The position numbers and the translations under genes are program-made. The notes under the pieces are model-generated. The model was given only the letters and a program-made list of their open reading frames with translations. It did not search any database and had not been told where the DNA came from. A stretch of 64,000 nt of DNA from Paraburkholderia sp. BL9I2N2 (GTDB taxonomy: Bacteria; Pseudomonadota; Gammaproteobacteria; Burkholderiales; Burkholderiaceae), in NCBI RefSeq assembly GCF_004339745.1, contig NZ_SMGP01000001.1:3782001-3846000 (forward strand). Reading direction: 5' to 3'. Positions 8,604 through 18,000 of this stretch are shown here, one piece after another; position 1 is the stretch's first letter, and each line of letters begins with the position of its first letter.

Positions 8604-9881
8604 ATGAAAGTTACAAACTATCAGGGCGCAACGATTGATCCTCATAGCAAGGGCTTGGGCATGGTTCCGGGCACCAGTATCCAACTCACGGATGCCGCGC
8701 GCCTCGAGTGGAACCTGCTGAACGAAGACGTGAGCCTGCCGGCCGCCGTGCTGTACGCGGACCGCGTGGAGCACAACCTCAAGTGGATGCAGGCATTCGT
8801 CGCGGAATACGGTGTCAAGCTCGCGCCGCACGGCAAGACCACCATGGCGCCGCAGCTGTTTCGCCGTCAGCTCGAAAACGGCGCGTGGGGCATCACGCTC
8901 GCCACCGCGCATCAGGTGCGCGCGGCTTATCACGGCGGCGTTTCGCGTGTTCTCATGGCCAACCAGCTGGTCGGCCGTCACAACATGATGATGGTTGCCG
9001 AGTTGCTGAGCGATTCGGATTTCGAATTCTTCTGTCTCGTCGATTCGGTTGAAGGCGTCGAGCAGTTGGGCGAGTTTTTCAAGTCGGTCAACAAGCAGTT
9101 GCAAGTGCTGCTCGAACTCGGCGTGCCGGGTGGCCGCACGGGCGTGCGCGACGCGGCGCAGCGCAACGCAGTGCTCGAGGCGATTGCACGTTATCCCGAC
9201 ACGCTGAAGCTCGCTGGCGTCGAGTTGTATGAAGGCGTGCTCAAGGAAGAACACGAAGTGCGCGAGTTTCTGCAAAGCGCGGTCGCGGTCACGCGCGAAC
9301 TCGTCGAGCAAGGCCGTTTTGCGCGCACGCCGGCGGTGCTGTCGGGCGCGGGTTCGGCCTGGTACGACGTGGTCGCGGAAGAATTCGTGAAGGCGTCGGA
9401 GACCGGCAAGGTCGAGGTCGTATTGCGTCCCGGCTGCTATCTGACGCACGACGTCGGCATCTATCGCAAGGCGCAGACGGAAATTTTCGCGCGCAATCCA
9501 GTCGCGAAGAAAATGGGCGAAGGGCTGCTTCCCGCGCTGCAATTGTGGGCGTATGTACAGTCGATTCCGGAACCGGATCGCGCGATCATCGGTCTCGGCA
9601 AGCGCGATTCCGCGTTCGACGCCGGCATGCCGGAACCGGCGCGCCACTATCGTCCCGGCAACGAAGCTCCGCGTGACATCGCGGCAAACGAAGGCTGGGA
9701 GATTTTCGGCTTGATGGACCAGCACGCGTATCTGCGGATTCCCGCAGGCGCTGACCTGAAAGTGGGCGACATGATCGCGTTCGACATCTCGCATCCGTGT
9801 CTGACGTTCGACAAATGGCGTCAGGTGCTGGTGGTCGATCCGGCGTATCGCGTCACGGAAGTGATTGAAACGTTCTTCTGA
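8604..9881 (+). CDS. PLP-dependent amino acid deaminase (D-threonine aldolase / D-serine dehydratase-like fold)
   Basis: 425 residues from the ATG at 8604, chosen over the open frame start at 8553 because CAGGGAG lies directly upstream. The fold is the alanine-racemase-like barrel. K78 in LAPHGKTTMAP is the PLP lysine. H397 and C399 in ISHPCLTF match the zinc ligands of the D-serine dehydratase-like C-terminal domain. Family members deaminate or cleave D-serine, D-threonine or related D-amino acids. It is divergent from the RpiR regulator that leads the D-aminoacylase/RidA unit: deacylation would supply a free D-amino acid, this enzyme would degrade it, and RidA would clear the imine. Confidence 0.88.
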   Translation: MKVTNYQGATIDPHSKGLGMVPGTSIQLTDAARLEWNLLNEDVSLPAAVLYADRVEHNLKWMQAFVAEYGVKLAPHGKTTMAPQLFRRQLENGAWGITLATAHQVRAAYHGGVSRVLMANQLVGRHNMMMVAELLSDSDFEFFCLVDSVEGVEQLGEFFKSVNKQLQVLLELGVPGGRTGVRDAAQRNAVLEAIARYPDTLKLAGVELYEGVLKEEHEVREFLQSAVAVTRELVEQGRFARTPAVLSGAGSAWYDVVAEEFVKASETGKVEVVLRPGCYLTHDVGIYRKAQTEIFARNPVAKKMGEGLLPALQLWAYVQSIPEPDRAIIGLGKRDSAFDAGMPEPARHYRPGNEAPRDIAANEGWEIFGLMDQHAYLRIPAGADLKVGDMIAFDISHPCLTFDKWRQVLVVDPAYRVTEVIETFF

Positions 9882-10002
9882 TGGGTTTTGCGAACGGCGC
9901 GTTCTCGGGCAACGAGGCGCGCCTTTCGTGGCGTTGCGGAAGGGCGGGTTTTTCGCGCCGCTCCGGCGAGGTGATTTTGTTTAACCGTGCCCGTCCGGCA
10001 AA

Positions 10003-10503
10003 TCAAGGCTGGCGTGGCGCTTCACTGCCCACTGTCTCGGATGTTTGAGCGACAGCCTCAACTGCGCTGGCCGTCGCCGCCACTTCGCTGATCCTCGCCT
10101 CGAGCATTTTCAGCGCACCCGACAGCGCGTTCAGCGCGTCGTCCGGCAACACGGCTATCGTGTCATGCATAAACGCGTTGCGACGCGGCAAGCTGGCTTC
10201 CGTCGCCGACTGGCCCGCTTCGGTCAGGCGCACGTTGGTCACGCGGTTATCGCGCGTATCCATGCTGCGAGCGATCCAGCCCATACCTTCCAGCGTTTTC
10301 AGTTGCCGTGTCAACGCGCCCGGATCGACGCGCAAGCGCTCCACCAGCCGCTTCTGCGACGACTCGCCAGCCTGCTCGTGCAGCGCGAGCAGAATGCGCC
10401 AACGCGGCAACGGATGGCCGACGTGCGCCTCGAAAGCCGACATGAACGCCCGATATGTGCGGCCGAATTGCTGCATGACGGCGACGCGGTCCTGTTCTTC
10501 CAT
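10003..10503 (-). CDS. MarR-family transcriptional regulator
   Basis: 166 residues with a winged-helix MarR core: helix-turn-helix around SQKRLVERLRVDPGALTRQL (about 49-68) and the wing with DTRDNRVTNVRLTE (about 81-94). The C-terminal ~35 residues are low-complexity and probably flexible. It is the second gene of a two-gene unit, 30 bp after the DHA2 exporter. It most likely represses that exporter and is autoregulated through the inverted repeat at 12147-12158. The ligand is unknown. Confidence 0.92.
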   Translation of the reverse strand: MEEQDRVAVMQQFGRTYRAFMSAFEAHVGHPLPRWRILLALHEQAGESSQKRLVERLRVDPGALTRQLKTLEGMGWIARSMDTRDNRVTNVRLTEAGQSATEASLPRRNAFMHDTIAVLPDDALNALSGALKMLEARISEVAATASAVEAVAQTSETVGSEAPRQP

Positions 10504-10533
10504 GATCTGTCTGTAAAACGGTGAGTCGAAAAA

Positions 10534-12129
10534 TCAGTCCGCGTGAATCACGGGTTCGAGCTTGCGCTGGAGTTTGATCGGCGGCACACGGCGGCTTTGC
10601 CAGACCGACACCACGGCGATGATCGCCGCCATGGCGAGACCCAGATGAATCGCTGACACGAGCGCTTCTCGCGCGCTCTCGAGCAGCATCGCGCCGTTGT
10701 GGCCAGCATGCGTCAACTGGCTGAGCAAAGTGGTTTGCGCATCGCGATTGATGAGAATTTGCGGGTCGCCGAGATCCGCGAACCAGTGCGACGCGTGATC
10801 GTTGTCCAACGCGCTGCGCACGCCGCTCGCATACATATGGCTGACCAACGTGCCGGTCAGCGCCGTGCCGATCATGCCGCCGATCATCCGCAGCGACTGC
10901 AGCAGCGCCGTCGCGATACCGAGGTGTTCGCGGCCGGCCGTTTGCTGCGCGAAGATCGTCAGGTTCGGCATGACGAAACCGAGCCCCAAACCGCCGACGA
11001 TCATGAACGACATCAACAGCCATTGCGGCATGGCGCGCGTCGCGACGACCACGCCGAGGCACGCCAGCGCGAGCAGCGTAAAGCCGATATACAGCATCAG
11101 ATTCGGATTGCGCACGCGCGAGACGATGCGCCCATTGGCGATACTGCCGATCGTGATGAACACGACCAGCGGCGTAATGACGAGGCCCGCTTCTTTCGGC
11201 GACATGCCGAAGCCGCCCTGGAACAGCAACGGCGCGTAGAACAGCAGCGAGAACATCGAAAAGCCGCCCAGCACGGCCAGCGTGAAGAGCGCGGCGAGAC
11301 TGCGGTTGCGGAACATGTCGACCGGCAGGATCGCCGTCGGGCAGCGCTTTTCCCATTGCCACAACGCGTAAGCCGACGCGACGCTCAAGATGAGCAACGC
11401 CAACGCGCTCAAGGTCACGCCATGCTTCGGCAGCAATTCGACGAACAGTTGCAGCGAGCCGAGCGCCACGGCGATCAACACGGCGCCGGGCCAATCGAGC
11501 CGCATCTTGCCTTCGTGTTCGACATGACGCAGATGCGGCAGGAAGCGCCAGACAAAGAACAGCGACAGCAGGCCGACAGGCAGATTCACATAGAAAACCG
11601 AGCGCCAGCCGTAATACTGCGTGAGGAAACCACCGAGCGACGGTCCCACCGCGTTCGCGATACCGAACGCCGAGCTCATCAGCACTTGCCAGCGCAGACG
11701 CACGACCGAGTCGGGAAACAGATCAGGAATGCAGGCGAATGCGGTGCCGACCAGCATGCCGCCGCCGATGCCTTGTAGGCCGCGCGCGAGCACGAGGAAG
11801 AGCATGTTGTTGGCCGCGCCGCACAGCACCGACGCGCCCGTGAACACGACGATCGACGCGATGACGAACGGCTTGCGCCCGTAGTAATCGCCAAGCCGGC
11901 CGAAAATCGGCACGGTGATCACCGAGGTCAGCAGATACGACGTGGCGACCCACGCGTACAGCTCGAAACCCTTGAGTTCGGCGACGATCGTGGGCAACGC
12001 GGTGCCGACGACGGTCTGGTCGAGCGCGACCAGCATCGTAACGAAGGAGATGCCGAGCATCGCCAGTAGCGATTCACGGAACGGTAAAACTTGCCCACTC
12101 GAGTGGTGGGCCGCGGTATGGACAGCCAT
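10534..12129 (-). CDS. MFS multidrug exporter, DHA2 (EmrB/QacA) family
   Basis: 531 residues from the ATG at 12129; an open frame begins at a GTG at 12153, but that codon lies inside the putative MarR operator and has no ribosome site, so the ATG is preferred. About 14 membrane segments fit the drug:H+ antiporter-2 family. Visible motifs are the motif-C/D1-like LDQTVVGTALPTI in helix 1, motif A GRLGDYYGRKP, and GPSLGGFLTQYYGWRSVFYVN in helix 5. It forms an operon with the MarR gene downstream. No membrane-fusion partner is adjacent, so it may act alone in the inner membrane. The substrate cannot be deduced. Confidence 0.92.
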   Translation of the reverse strand: MAVHTAAHHSSGQVLPFRESLLAMLGISFVTMLVALDQTVVGTALPTIVAELKGFELYAWVATSYLLTSVITVPIFGRLGDYYGRKPFVIASIVVFTGASVLCGAANNMLFLVLARGLQGIGGGMLVGTAFACIPDLFPDSVVRLRWQVLMSSAFGIANAVGPSLGGFLTQYYGWRSVFYVNLPVGLLSLFFVWRFLPHLRHVEHEGKMRLDWPGAVLIAVALGSLQLFVELLPKHGVTLSALALLILSVASAYALWQWEKRCPTAILPVDMFRNRSLAALFTLAVLGGFSMFSLLFYAPLLFQGGFGMSPKEAGLVITPLVVFITIGSIANGRIVSRVRNPNLMLYIGFTLLALACLGVVVATRAMPQWLLMSFMIVGGLGLGFVMPNLTIFAQQTAGREHLGIATALLQSLRMIGGMIGTALTGTLVSHMYASGVRSALDNDHASHWFADLGDPQILINRDAQTTLLSQLTHAGHNGAMLLESAREALVSAIHLGLAMAAIIAVVSVWQSRRVPPIKLQRKLEPVIHAD

Positions 12130-12146
12130 TTTTGATGGAGCAACAG

Positions 12147-12158
12147 TTGACACGTCAA
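12147..12158. promoter_or_regulatory. Candidate MarR operator
   Basis: TTGAC-AC-GTCAA has perfect 5-bp arms and lies 18 bp upstream of the exporter ATG at 12129. MarR-family dimers commonly bind such short inverted repeats. It overlaps the alternative GTG start at 12153, which argues against that start. Confidence 0.5.
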
Positions 12159-12268
12159 ACGATTGGGAATCATACCACGCTGCGACGCTCTAAGCGGGAC
12201 AAGCCGTCGTGGTTCGCCGCATCGGCAGTCGACTGAAGAATGGATATCACATGACGCCAGGGAGGCAC

Positions 12269-13111
12269 ATGGAGCCGAGTTCGCTCGCAACACAATCGTT
12301 ATCGGACGACGACCTGAAAGCGCTGCGCCGCGCGAAACATGAACTGGAGAGCCCCGCTCTGGCGATGAAGCTGGCGAGCATCGTCGGCGCGCCGCTGGAG
12401 AAACTGCTCTCGCGCATGCCGGCGTTCGCCAACGAAAAAGTCACCGACGCGACGGAGCTGGCCTTGCGCAAGTGCCTGTCGATCGCGCTGCGCACACTGG
12501 GGCGGCAGGACGGCGCGACGCCGCTGGTGGTGCCCGACAAGCCGAGCAACTTGCTGCACAAGTTCGCCGTGGCGACTACCGGCGCGGCCGGCGGCGCATT
12601 CGGGCTGTTCGCGCTACCCGTCGAGTTGCCGGTCACGACCACGCTGATGTTCCGTTCGATCTGCGACATTGCGCGCAGCGAGGGCGAGGATCTGACGTCG
12701 ATCGACACGCAGCTGCAATGTCTGACGGTGCTCGGCATGGGCGGCACGTCGAGCTCCGACGACGACGCCGACTTCGGCTACTTCATCATGCGCGGCGCGC
12801 TCGCGCAGGCGGTGTCGAAAGCTTCGTCTGAAATCGCGACCAAAGGCTTCACCGCGCACGGCTCCGCGGCCTTGCTGCGCCTGCTCAACACGATCGCCGC
12901 GCGCTTCTCCGTGCAGGTGAGCGAACAGATCGCCGCCAAATCCATCCCGGCGATCGGCGCGGTGCTCGGCGCGATGGTCAATACGGTTTTCATCGACCAC
13001 TTCCAGCAGGTCGCGCACGGTCACTTCACCGTGCGTCGACTGGAACGGCAGTACGGCCAGGAAACGGTCGAAGCCGCCTATCAGGCGATCGACATTGCGC
13101 TCGACGGCTGA
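12269..13111 (+). CDS. EcsC-family protein
   Basis: 280 residues from the ATG at 12269 (MEPSS), with GGGAGG just upstream. An ATG at 12251 (MTPGRH) and a GTG at 12209 are alternatives. The sequence matches the EcsC protein family: a helical N-terminal half, a glycine/alanine-rich hydrophobic stretch (VATTGAAGGAFGLFALPVEL, about 105-124) followed by TTTLMFRSICDIA, and a C-terminal ERQYGQ-VEAAYQ helix. The molecular role of EcsC proteins is not established; the name comes from the Bacillus ecs locus. It diverges from the exporter operon. Its last 31 bp overlap the convergent esterase gene. Confidence 0.8.
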   Translation: MEPSSLATQSLSDDDLKALRRAKHELESPALAMKLASIVGAPLEKLLSRMPAFANEKVTDATELALRKCLSIALRTLGRQDGATPLVVPDKPSNLLHKFAVATTGAAGGAFGLFALPVELPVTTTLMFRSICDIARSEGEDLTSIDTQLQCLTVLGMGGTSSSDDDADFGYFIMRGALAQAVSKASSEIATKGFTAHGSAALLRLLNTIAARFSVQVSEQIAAKSIPAIGAVLGAMVNTVFIDHFQQVAHGHFTVRRLERQYGQETVEAAYQAIDIALDG

Positions 13112-14037
13112 GCCGCGCGGCTCGTCACGCGTCGCACGAAGGCCGCGGCGCGGTCGAGCGCACGATTTCCTTCGGGGATGAACGGCGCGAAGATCGGCCA
13201 GACGTGCGGCATCTTGTTCCACACTTCGAGTTCGCAGTCGACACCCGCCGCCCGCGCGTTGTCGGCCACGCGCCGCGAATCGTCGAGCAACACCTCGGTG
13301 CTGCCCGCCATGATGAGAAGCGGCGGCAAGCCGCGCAGATCGGCATAAACCGGAGAAGCGTAGGGATGCGTTGCCGGCGTGTCGCCGAGGTAGACCTTTC
13401 CCGCTAGGGCAATCGCCGAGCCGCTGAACATCGGATCGAGACCGTCGTTGGTGCGGATGCTGGCGCCGGTCGCGGCCAGATCGGTCCACGGCGAAAATAG
13501 CAGCCCGCCTGCCGGCATGGGATCGCCGGCGTCGCGCAACGCCACCAGCGTGGCGAGCGCAAGACCGCCGCCCGCTGAATCGCCCGAGATCACGATCGAC
13601 TCGGGCGCGATGCCCCCGGCGATTAACTGACGGTACGCCGCTGTCGCGTCGTCGAGCGCCGCCGGGAAGCGATGCTCTGGCGCGAGACGGTAGTCGAGGG
13701 AAAAAACCGGCGCATCGGCGCGCGTCGCGAGACCGAACACGATCGAACGATGGGTACGCGGCGAACAGAAGTAGTAGCCGCCGCCGTGGCAATACAGCAC
13801 GGTCGGTCCGGCGTTTGCGGCTGGCGCACCGTCGGCGCGCTCGATCCACTCGCCGCGCAAGGGCGTATCGTCCGCGCCGTACAGCTCACGCAGACGCCAC
13901 CCGCCCGGGACCCGCGGCGACCAGACGCGCTTGGCGGTCAGCGCGCGCGCTCTTTCGACATCGATGCGTGGCTTGAGGGTCTCCGGTCGAAACTGTCTAC
14001 GCAGATACCAGCACGCGAGTGCACTTTGCCAACTCAT
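13081..14037 (-). CDS. Alpha/beta hydrolase, hormone-sensitive-lipase-type esterase
   Basis: 318 residues, family IV (HSL) esterase. The oxyanion-hole motif HGGGYY is at about residue 84, the nucleophile serine is in GDSAGG (about 153-158), the acid is probably the Asp in STEVLLDDSRR, and the catalytic histidine is in MPHVWP. It hydrolyses short- to medium-chain acyl esters; the natural substrate is unknown. No signal peptide is visible, so it is probably cytoplasmic. A strong AAGGAG lies upstream of ATG 14037. The 3' end overlaps the convergent EcsC gene by 31 bp, so the two mRNAs are complementary at their tails. Confidence 0.92.
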   Translation of the reverse strand: MSWQSALACWYLRRQFRPETLKPRIDVERARALTAKRVWSPRVPGGWRLRELYGADDTPLRGEWIERADGAPAANAGPTVLYCHGGGYYFCSPRTHRSIVFGLATRADAPVFSLDYRLAPEHRFPAALDDATAAYRQLIAGGIAPESIVISGDSAGGGLALATLVALRDAGDPMPAGGLLFSPWTDLAATGASIRTNDGLDPMFSGSAIALAGKVYLGDTPATHPYASPVYADLRGLPPLLIMAGSTEVLLDDSRRVADNARAAGVDCELEVWNKMPHVWPIFAPFIPEGNRALDRAAAFVRRVTSRAAQPSSAMSIA

Positions 14038-14155
14038 CGGGACACGCTCCTTCGATTGTGTCCTGTCATGTTACGTGCGTTCGCTACTACGCCGGTGGAT
14101 GGCCGCTTCTAATCTCAAAAACGCCTGCGTCGCCGCGGTAAGGCTTTCCGGTCGC

Positions 14156-14590
14156 CTAGTTCGCCGGCAAAACCTGCCCGCGAATTTCACCCATCGGGTT
14201 CTGTGCGGTATGGACGTTGAAGTACCACTGCCCCGCCATCAGATCCGTCACCTGCTGTTCGGTCAGCGCCGCCGAACCTTTGATCGGGCTGGCGAGCGCG
14301 CCCTTGTCGATCGGCACCTGAATCTTGGCGTTCTGGCCCACCGGCGCGGGGCCGTGGAAATGCGCGGCGGTTGCCGGGCCGCTCAAGCCTTCGTAGCTGA
14401 CTGTCCATTGCAGGGATTTTGTCGACGTGTCGAACGTGGCGTCCAACATGCCGTGCCCGTGGCTCACGCGAGGCGGCACTTCGCTCGAAGGCTCGAGATC
14501 CGCCTTCAACGCCACCGTGTCCGCGAAGGCAACGCCCGACGCCAACGCCCACAGCACCACGGCAAGATTCAGTTTTCGAAGCGCAATCAT
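14156..14590 (-). CDS. Exported CHRD-domain protein
   Basis: 144 residues from the ATG at 14590, selected because GGAGAAG lies 3-4 nt upstream and a typical signal peptide follows (MIALRKLNL, hydrophobic core, cleavage near AFA-DT). The mature part is one CHRD domain with the marks LEPSSEVPP, AAHFHGPA, LMAGQWYFNVHT and GEIRGQV. CHRD proteins are periplasmic or secreted and of unknown biochemical role; the histidines suggest possible metal binding. A 479-bp gene-free region lies upstream. Confidence 0.9.
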   Translation of the reverse strand: MIALRKLNLAVVLWALASGVAFADTVALKADLEPSSEVPPRVSHGHGMLDATFDTSTKSLQWTVSYEGLSGPATAAHFHGPAPVGQNAKIQVPIDKGALASPIKGSAALTEQQVTDLMAGQWYFNVHTAQNPMGEIRGQVLPAN

Positions 14591-14689
14591 GGTCTTCTCC
14601 GGACTTGATGCACCGCCGCACCGACACTCGGCCGCGCGCGAAGCCACCACATACTAGTGCAAATCCGCCGAACCTGTTTTTGCTGGGGA

Positions 14690-14712
14690 GCGCGAGGCCA
14701 TCGCGCCTTTTT
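14690..14712 (+). terminator. Candidate plus-strand intrinsic terminator
   Basis: A 6-bp perfect stem (14690-14695 with 14701-14706) with a 5-nt loop is followed by C and five T. There is no annotated plus-strand gene upstream. It is shorter and weaker than the hairpin at 14972. Confidence 0.4.
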
Positions 14713-14929
14713 AGTCCGTCACTTTCGCGCACTGCACCGCGTTGGCGGCAACCGAACCGCGTGGCACTTTGTAGTTGTCCAAAGTGATCCCGGGCTTTTT
14801 TCCGACGCACAAACGGGCTTGCGATATCGATCCGAAGGCGCCTCGACGGCGTTTTAATCGATTTCCTCAAACAGTTAATTGCGCATTTTGTAATGAATGA
14901 CCGGCAATATCCCGGTTATGCTTCTTCTT

Positions 14930-14997
14930 GCGAGAAGTGACTCCTTCATCGAGGGAAGTCTCCAAATCTTTAACGCGGCTTCGGCCGCGTTTTTTTT
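14930..14997 (+). ncRNA. Candidate small RNA ending at a strong terminator
   Basis: A plus-strand intrinsic terminator (8-bp stem at 14972-14979 and 14984-14991, TTCG loop, T-run to 14997) ends a stretch with no coding capacity. About 50 nt upstream is a possible second stem (CTTC/GAAG around 14951-14957) and a TATGCT -10-like box at 14917-14922, without a clear -35. A terminator without a gene suggests a short non-coding transcript of roughly 70 nt. The 5' end is a guess. Confidence 0.3.
14972..14997 (+). terminator. Strong plus-strand intrinsic terminator without an upstream gene
   Basis: The stem AACGCGGC/GCCGCGTT closed by a stable TTCG tetraloop is followed by an uninterrupted T-run through 14997. 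On the minus strand the stem is followed by few T residues, so it works only in the plus direction. It does not serve the neighbouring minus-strand genes. Confidence 0.75.
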
Positions 14998-15069
14998 CGT
15001 CTTTGTCGCGCCCCCGCTCACACAGGCGCTGTAGCGCTTTGATGCGGTCGCATCTGCGAAAGCGGTTTT

Positions 15070-18000
15070 TTATACGAGCAACGCGGCCTGCTGTTCGATT
15101 CCGTCCAGCATGGCATTGCACTTGTCGATTAAAACCATCCCATCGTCGCGCACCCGTTCCGGCGGCTTGACCGTGATTTCGCGGCGATAGTCTTCAAGTG
15201 CCTTGAGCAGCGGTGGATATTGCAAGACGCTCGCCGCCCCCGCCACGCGATGAAGCCACTCGCGCACGCGGTCCACCTCGATCCGCTCCGTCTCGACGCG
15301 CTCGAGCAACGGCGACAACGACTGCACGTCCTCGCGAACGGACGACACGAACGAGTCGAGCAACGCCTTGACAGTCGATTCACTACCCCACAGTTGTGTC
15401 ATGTGCCCGAGATCGACCGGGACGAACGGCTCGGCGCCGCCATGAACATCCGGCACGGCGACTGCCGGCGTGTTGACGGCCTCCGAAGGCGCGGCTTGCC
15501 ACGCGCTGTCGGTGCCGAACCAACGGCTCAGATAATCACGCAGCGTGGCGAGCCGTGTGGGCTTCACGAGGCTGTCGTCCATGCCGGCGTCGCGGCACAG
15601 ATTCAGGTCTTCGGGCGCGGTGTTCGCCGTGATACCCAGAATGGGCAGGCGATAAGCGCCGCCCTGCTCACTTTCACGAATGCGCCGCGTGAGTTCGTAA
15701 CCGGACACCTTTGGCATGTGGCAATCCGTGATCAGACACCCGTAGCTCGTATGTTCCAGCGCGGCCAGCGCCTCGGCGCCATCGTTCGTGACGTCGCACG
15801 CGAAGCCGAGCAACGCGAGCTGGTGACGGATCAACTCCTGATTGACCGGATGATCTTCAGCGACGAGGATCAGCCGGCCACTGGCGATGGCCCGCTCGCG
15901 GTCCGGAGGCGGAGTGGCGCCCTCGGGCGTACGCGAGATACCTGCCGATCGCGGCGTCACCGACGGCAGCCCGGTCATCGCGGCGGCGCACGCGGCGCCG
16001 AGGCCGCGCCACGAAATGGGATTGATGCTGACGCGCACGTTGTCGTCGAGAATGCGGTAGCCCGTCGGCTTCGGCTTTTCGGTCAGACAGATGACACGCG
16101 TGCGCGGCCTGATGTCCGCGGGCAAGTCCACCTCTTCATTCACGAACAGCAAATCCACGTCGGCCAGTGCGGCGCGATCGTGCAGTTCGGGTGCGCCAGG
16201 TGAAACGCGGCGCAATTCGAGGCCGAGCGCTTCGCCGAAGTGCATCAGCGCCTGGGCGATACGCGCGTCGCCGGTTGCCACGATTCCGCGCTTGCCACGC
16301 AAGCCGTTCACGGAATAGTGCTGAGTCTCGAACGGCATGGCAAGCCGCACGGTCATGCGCGTGCCGCTACCCGGTTCGCTGTGCAACGTGAGCGAGCCGT
16401 TCATGAGGTCAATCAGCTTGCGGCAGATCGTCAAGCCAAGGCCCGTGCCGCCGAACCGGCGCGTGGTGGACGATTCCGCCTGCACGAACGGCTCGAAGAG
16501 CTTGACTTGCACCTCCGGCGCGATGCCGATGCCAGTGTCCTCGACGATCATTTCGAGCGTCTGAATGCCGTCGCTCTGCGCGACGACCGACACGCACACG
16601 TCGACCTTGCCTTGCGGTGTGAACTTGATGGCATTGCCGAGCAGATTAAAGAGAATCTGCCGCAATCGGACGCTATCGCCGCGCAGCGTGGCGGCAACGT
16701 CCGAGCCGATATCCACGCGCACTTTGAGACCCTTTTCATGGGCGCGGCCGGCCAACAGGCCGACAGCGTTGTCCACCAGGTCACGTATGTCGATGGATTC
16801 GGCCTCGATGGTCAGCCGTCCCGCTTCGATTTTCGAATAATCGAGCAAGTCGTCGAGAATCTGCAGCAACGCGCCGGCCGACTCGTGGATCATGCCCAGC
16901 ATTTCGCCTTGGTCCGCGTTGAGCGGCGTGCGCTCCAACACTTCCACGAGACCGAGCACGCCATTCATTGGCGTGCGGATTTCATGGCTCATCATGGCGA
17001 AGAAGTCATCTTTGGCGCGCGAGGCCGCTTCGGCCAGGTCACGCGCGCGCGCAAGCTCGTCGGAGCGCGCGTGCTCCACGCTGGCGTCCACCCAGTAACC
17101 GCTCCAGACGACGCTGCCATCCGATTCGCGATGCGGTACCAATTCGGCACGCGCCCACTTGATGTCCTCATCGCCTGCGAAACGGAACTCCATGTCCACC
17201 GGCGTTTCGCAGTGCGCCGAGCGCTCGAGTTCAGCCAGCACGAACGCCCTATCCTCTTCGCACACGCGCTGGAAATCGACGTGATCGCTGCTGCTCTGCG
17301 AACCGTCTCGCACGCCCAGCAGATGACGCGTGTCGCCGCCGATATACGGAAACGAATACACGCCATCCGCAGTGCGGCGCAGTTGAAACACCACCGCCGG
17401 CAGCGATCGCGTCACGTCGAAGAGGCGTCGCTCGGTTTCGCGCGCGAGCATTTCGGCGCGCCGGATATCGGTGATATCGACTACCGTGCCGAGCACGCAA
17501 ACGGGCTGACCGTCACTGCCGCGGCAGATGCGGGTCCAGAAAAGGCCATGCCGCACATTGCCCGCGCCGCGCTCGAACTGCAACTCCACCTCCGCGGTCT
17601 CGCCGCCGTTCAGCATCTCGCGTGTGATCTCGTCCAGGATGCGGCTATTGGCCTCGCCCCATGTCCGCACTTCGATGGTGCTTCGTCCGATGATCGCCTC
17701 GCGGCCCAATCCGCAGGCTTGCTCATAGGCCTCGTTGACGGCGATATACCGGCCATCGAGGTCCTTGGCGACGAGCGGATAGGGCACCGTCTTCATCAAG
17801 GTTTCCTGGAAGTTCAGTTGCAGCTCCAGTTCACGCTCGGTTTTCTTGCGCAACCTGACTTCCCGCTGCAGCAACAGATAGGCGCGCAGGGTAATCAGCA
17901 GCGCGACGCCGATGCCGATCAGCACCGGCAGCAGACGTACCGCGGTCACGCTCCACATGCCCGACTCCGGCGCGTTGCCGGTGACCCATTTCTGCCGGAT

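Larger units (their letters stand above)
14591..15069. other. Gene-free region with several plus-strand hairpins
   Basis: This 479-bp stretch lies between the CHRD gene start and the sensor-kinase stop, both on the minus strand. It should contain the CHRD promoter. Unexpectedly it also holds a hairpin with T-run at 14690-14712, an inverted repeat CACTTTG/CAAAGTG at 14765-14786, and a strong terminator at 14972-14997. All T-runs point to plus-strand transcription, yet there is no plus-strand gene between 13111 and here. A small frame at 14867-15121 (minus) has no family features. Confidence 0.6.

Noticed and set aside
9882..10002. Terminator after the amino acid deaminase gene
   Set aside because: Short GC-rich repeats (GGCGCG/CGCGCC) are present but the stem is poor and no T-run follows at a proper distance.
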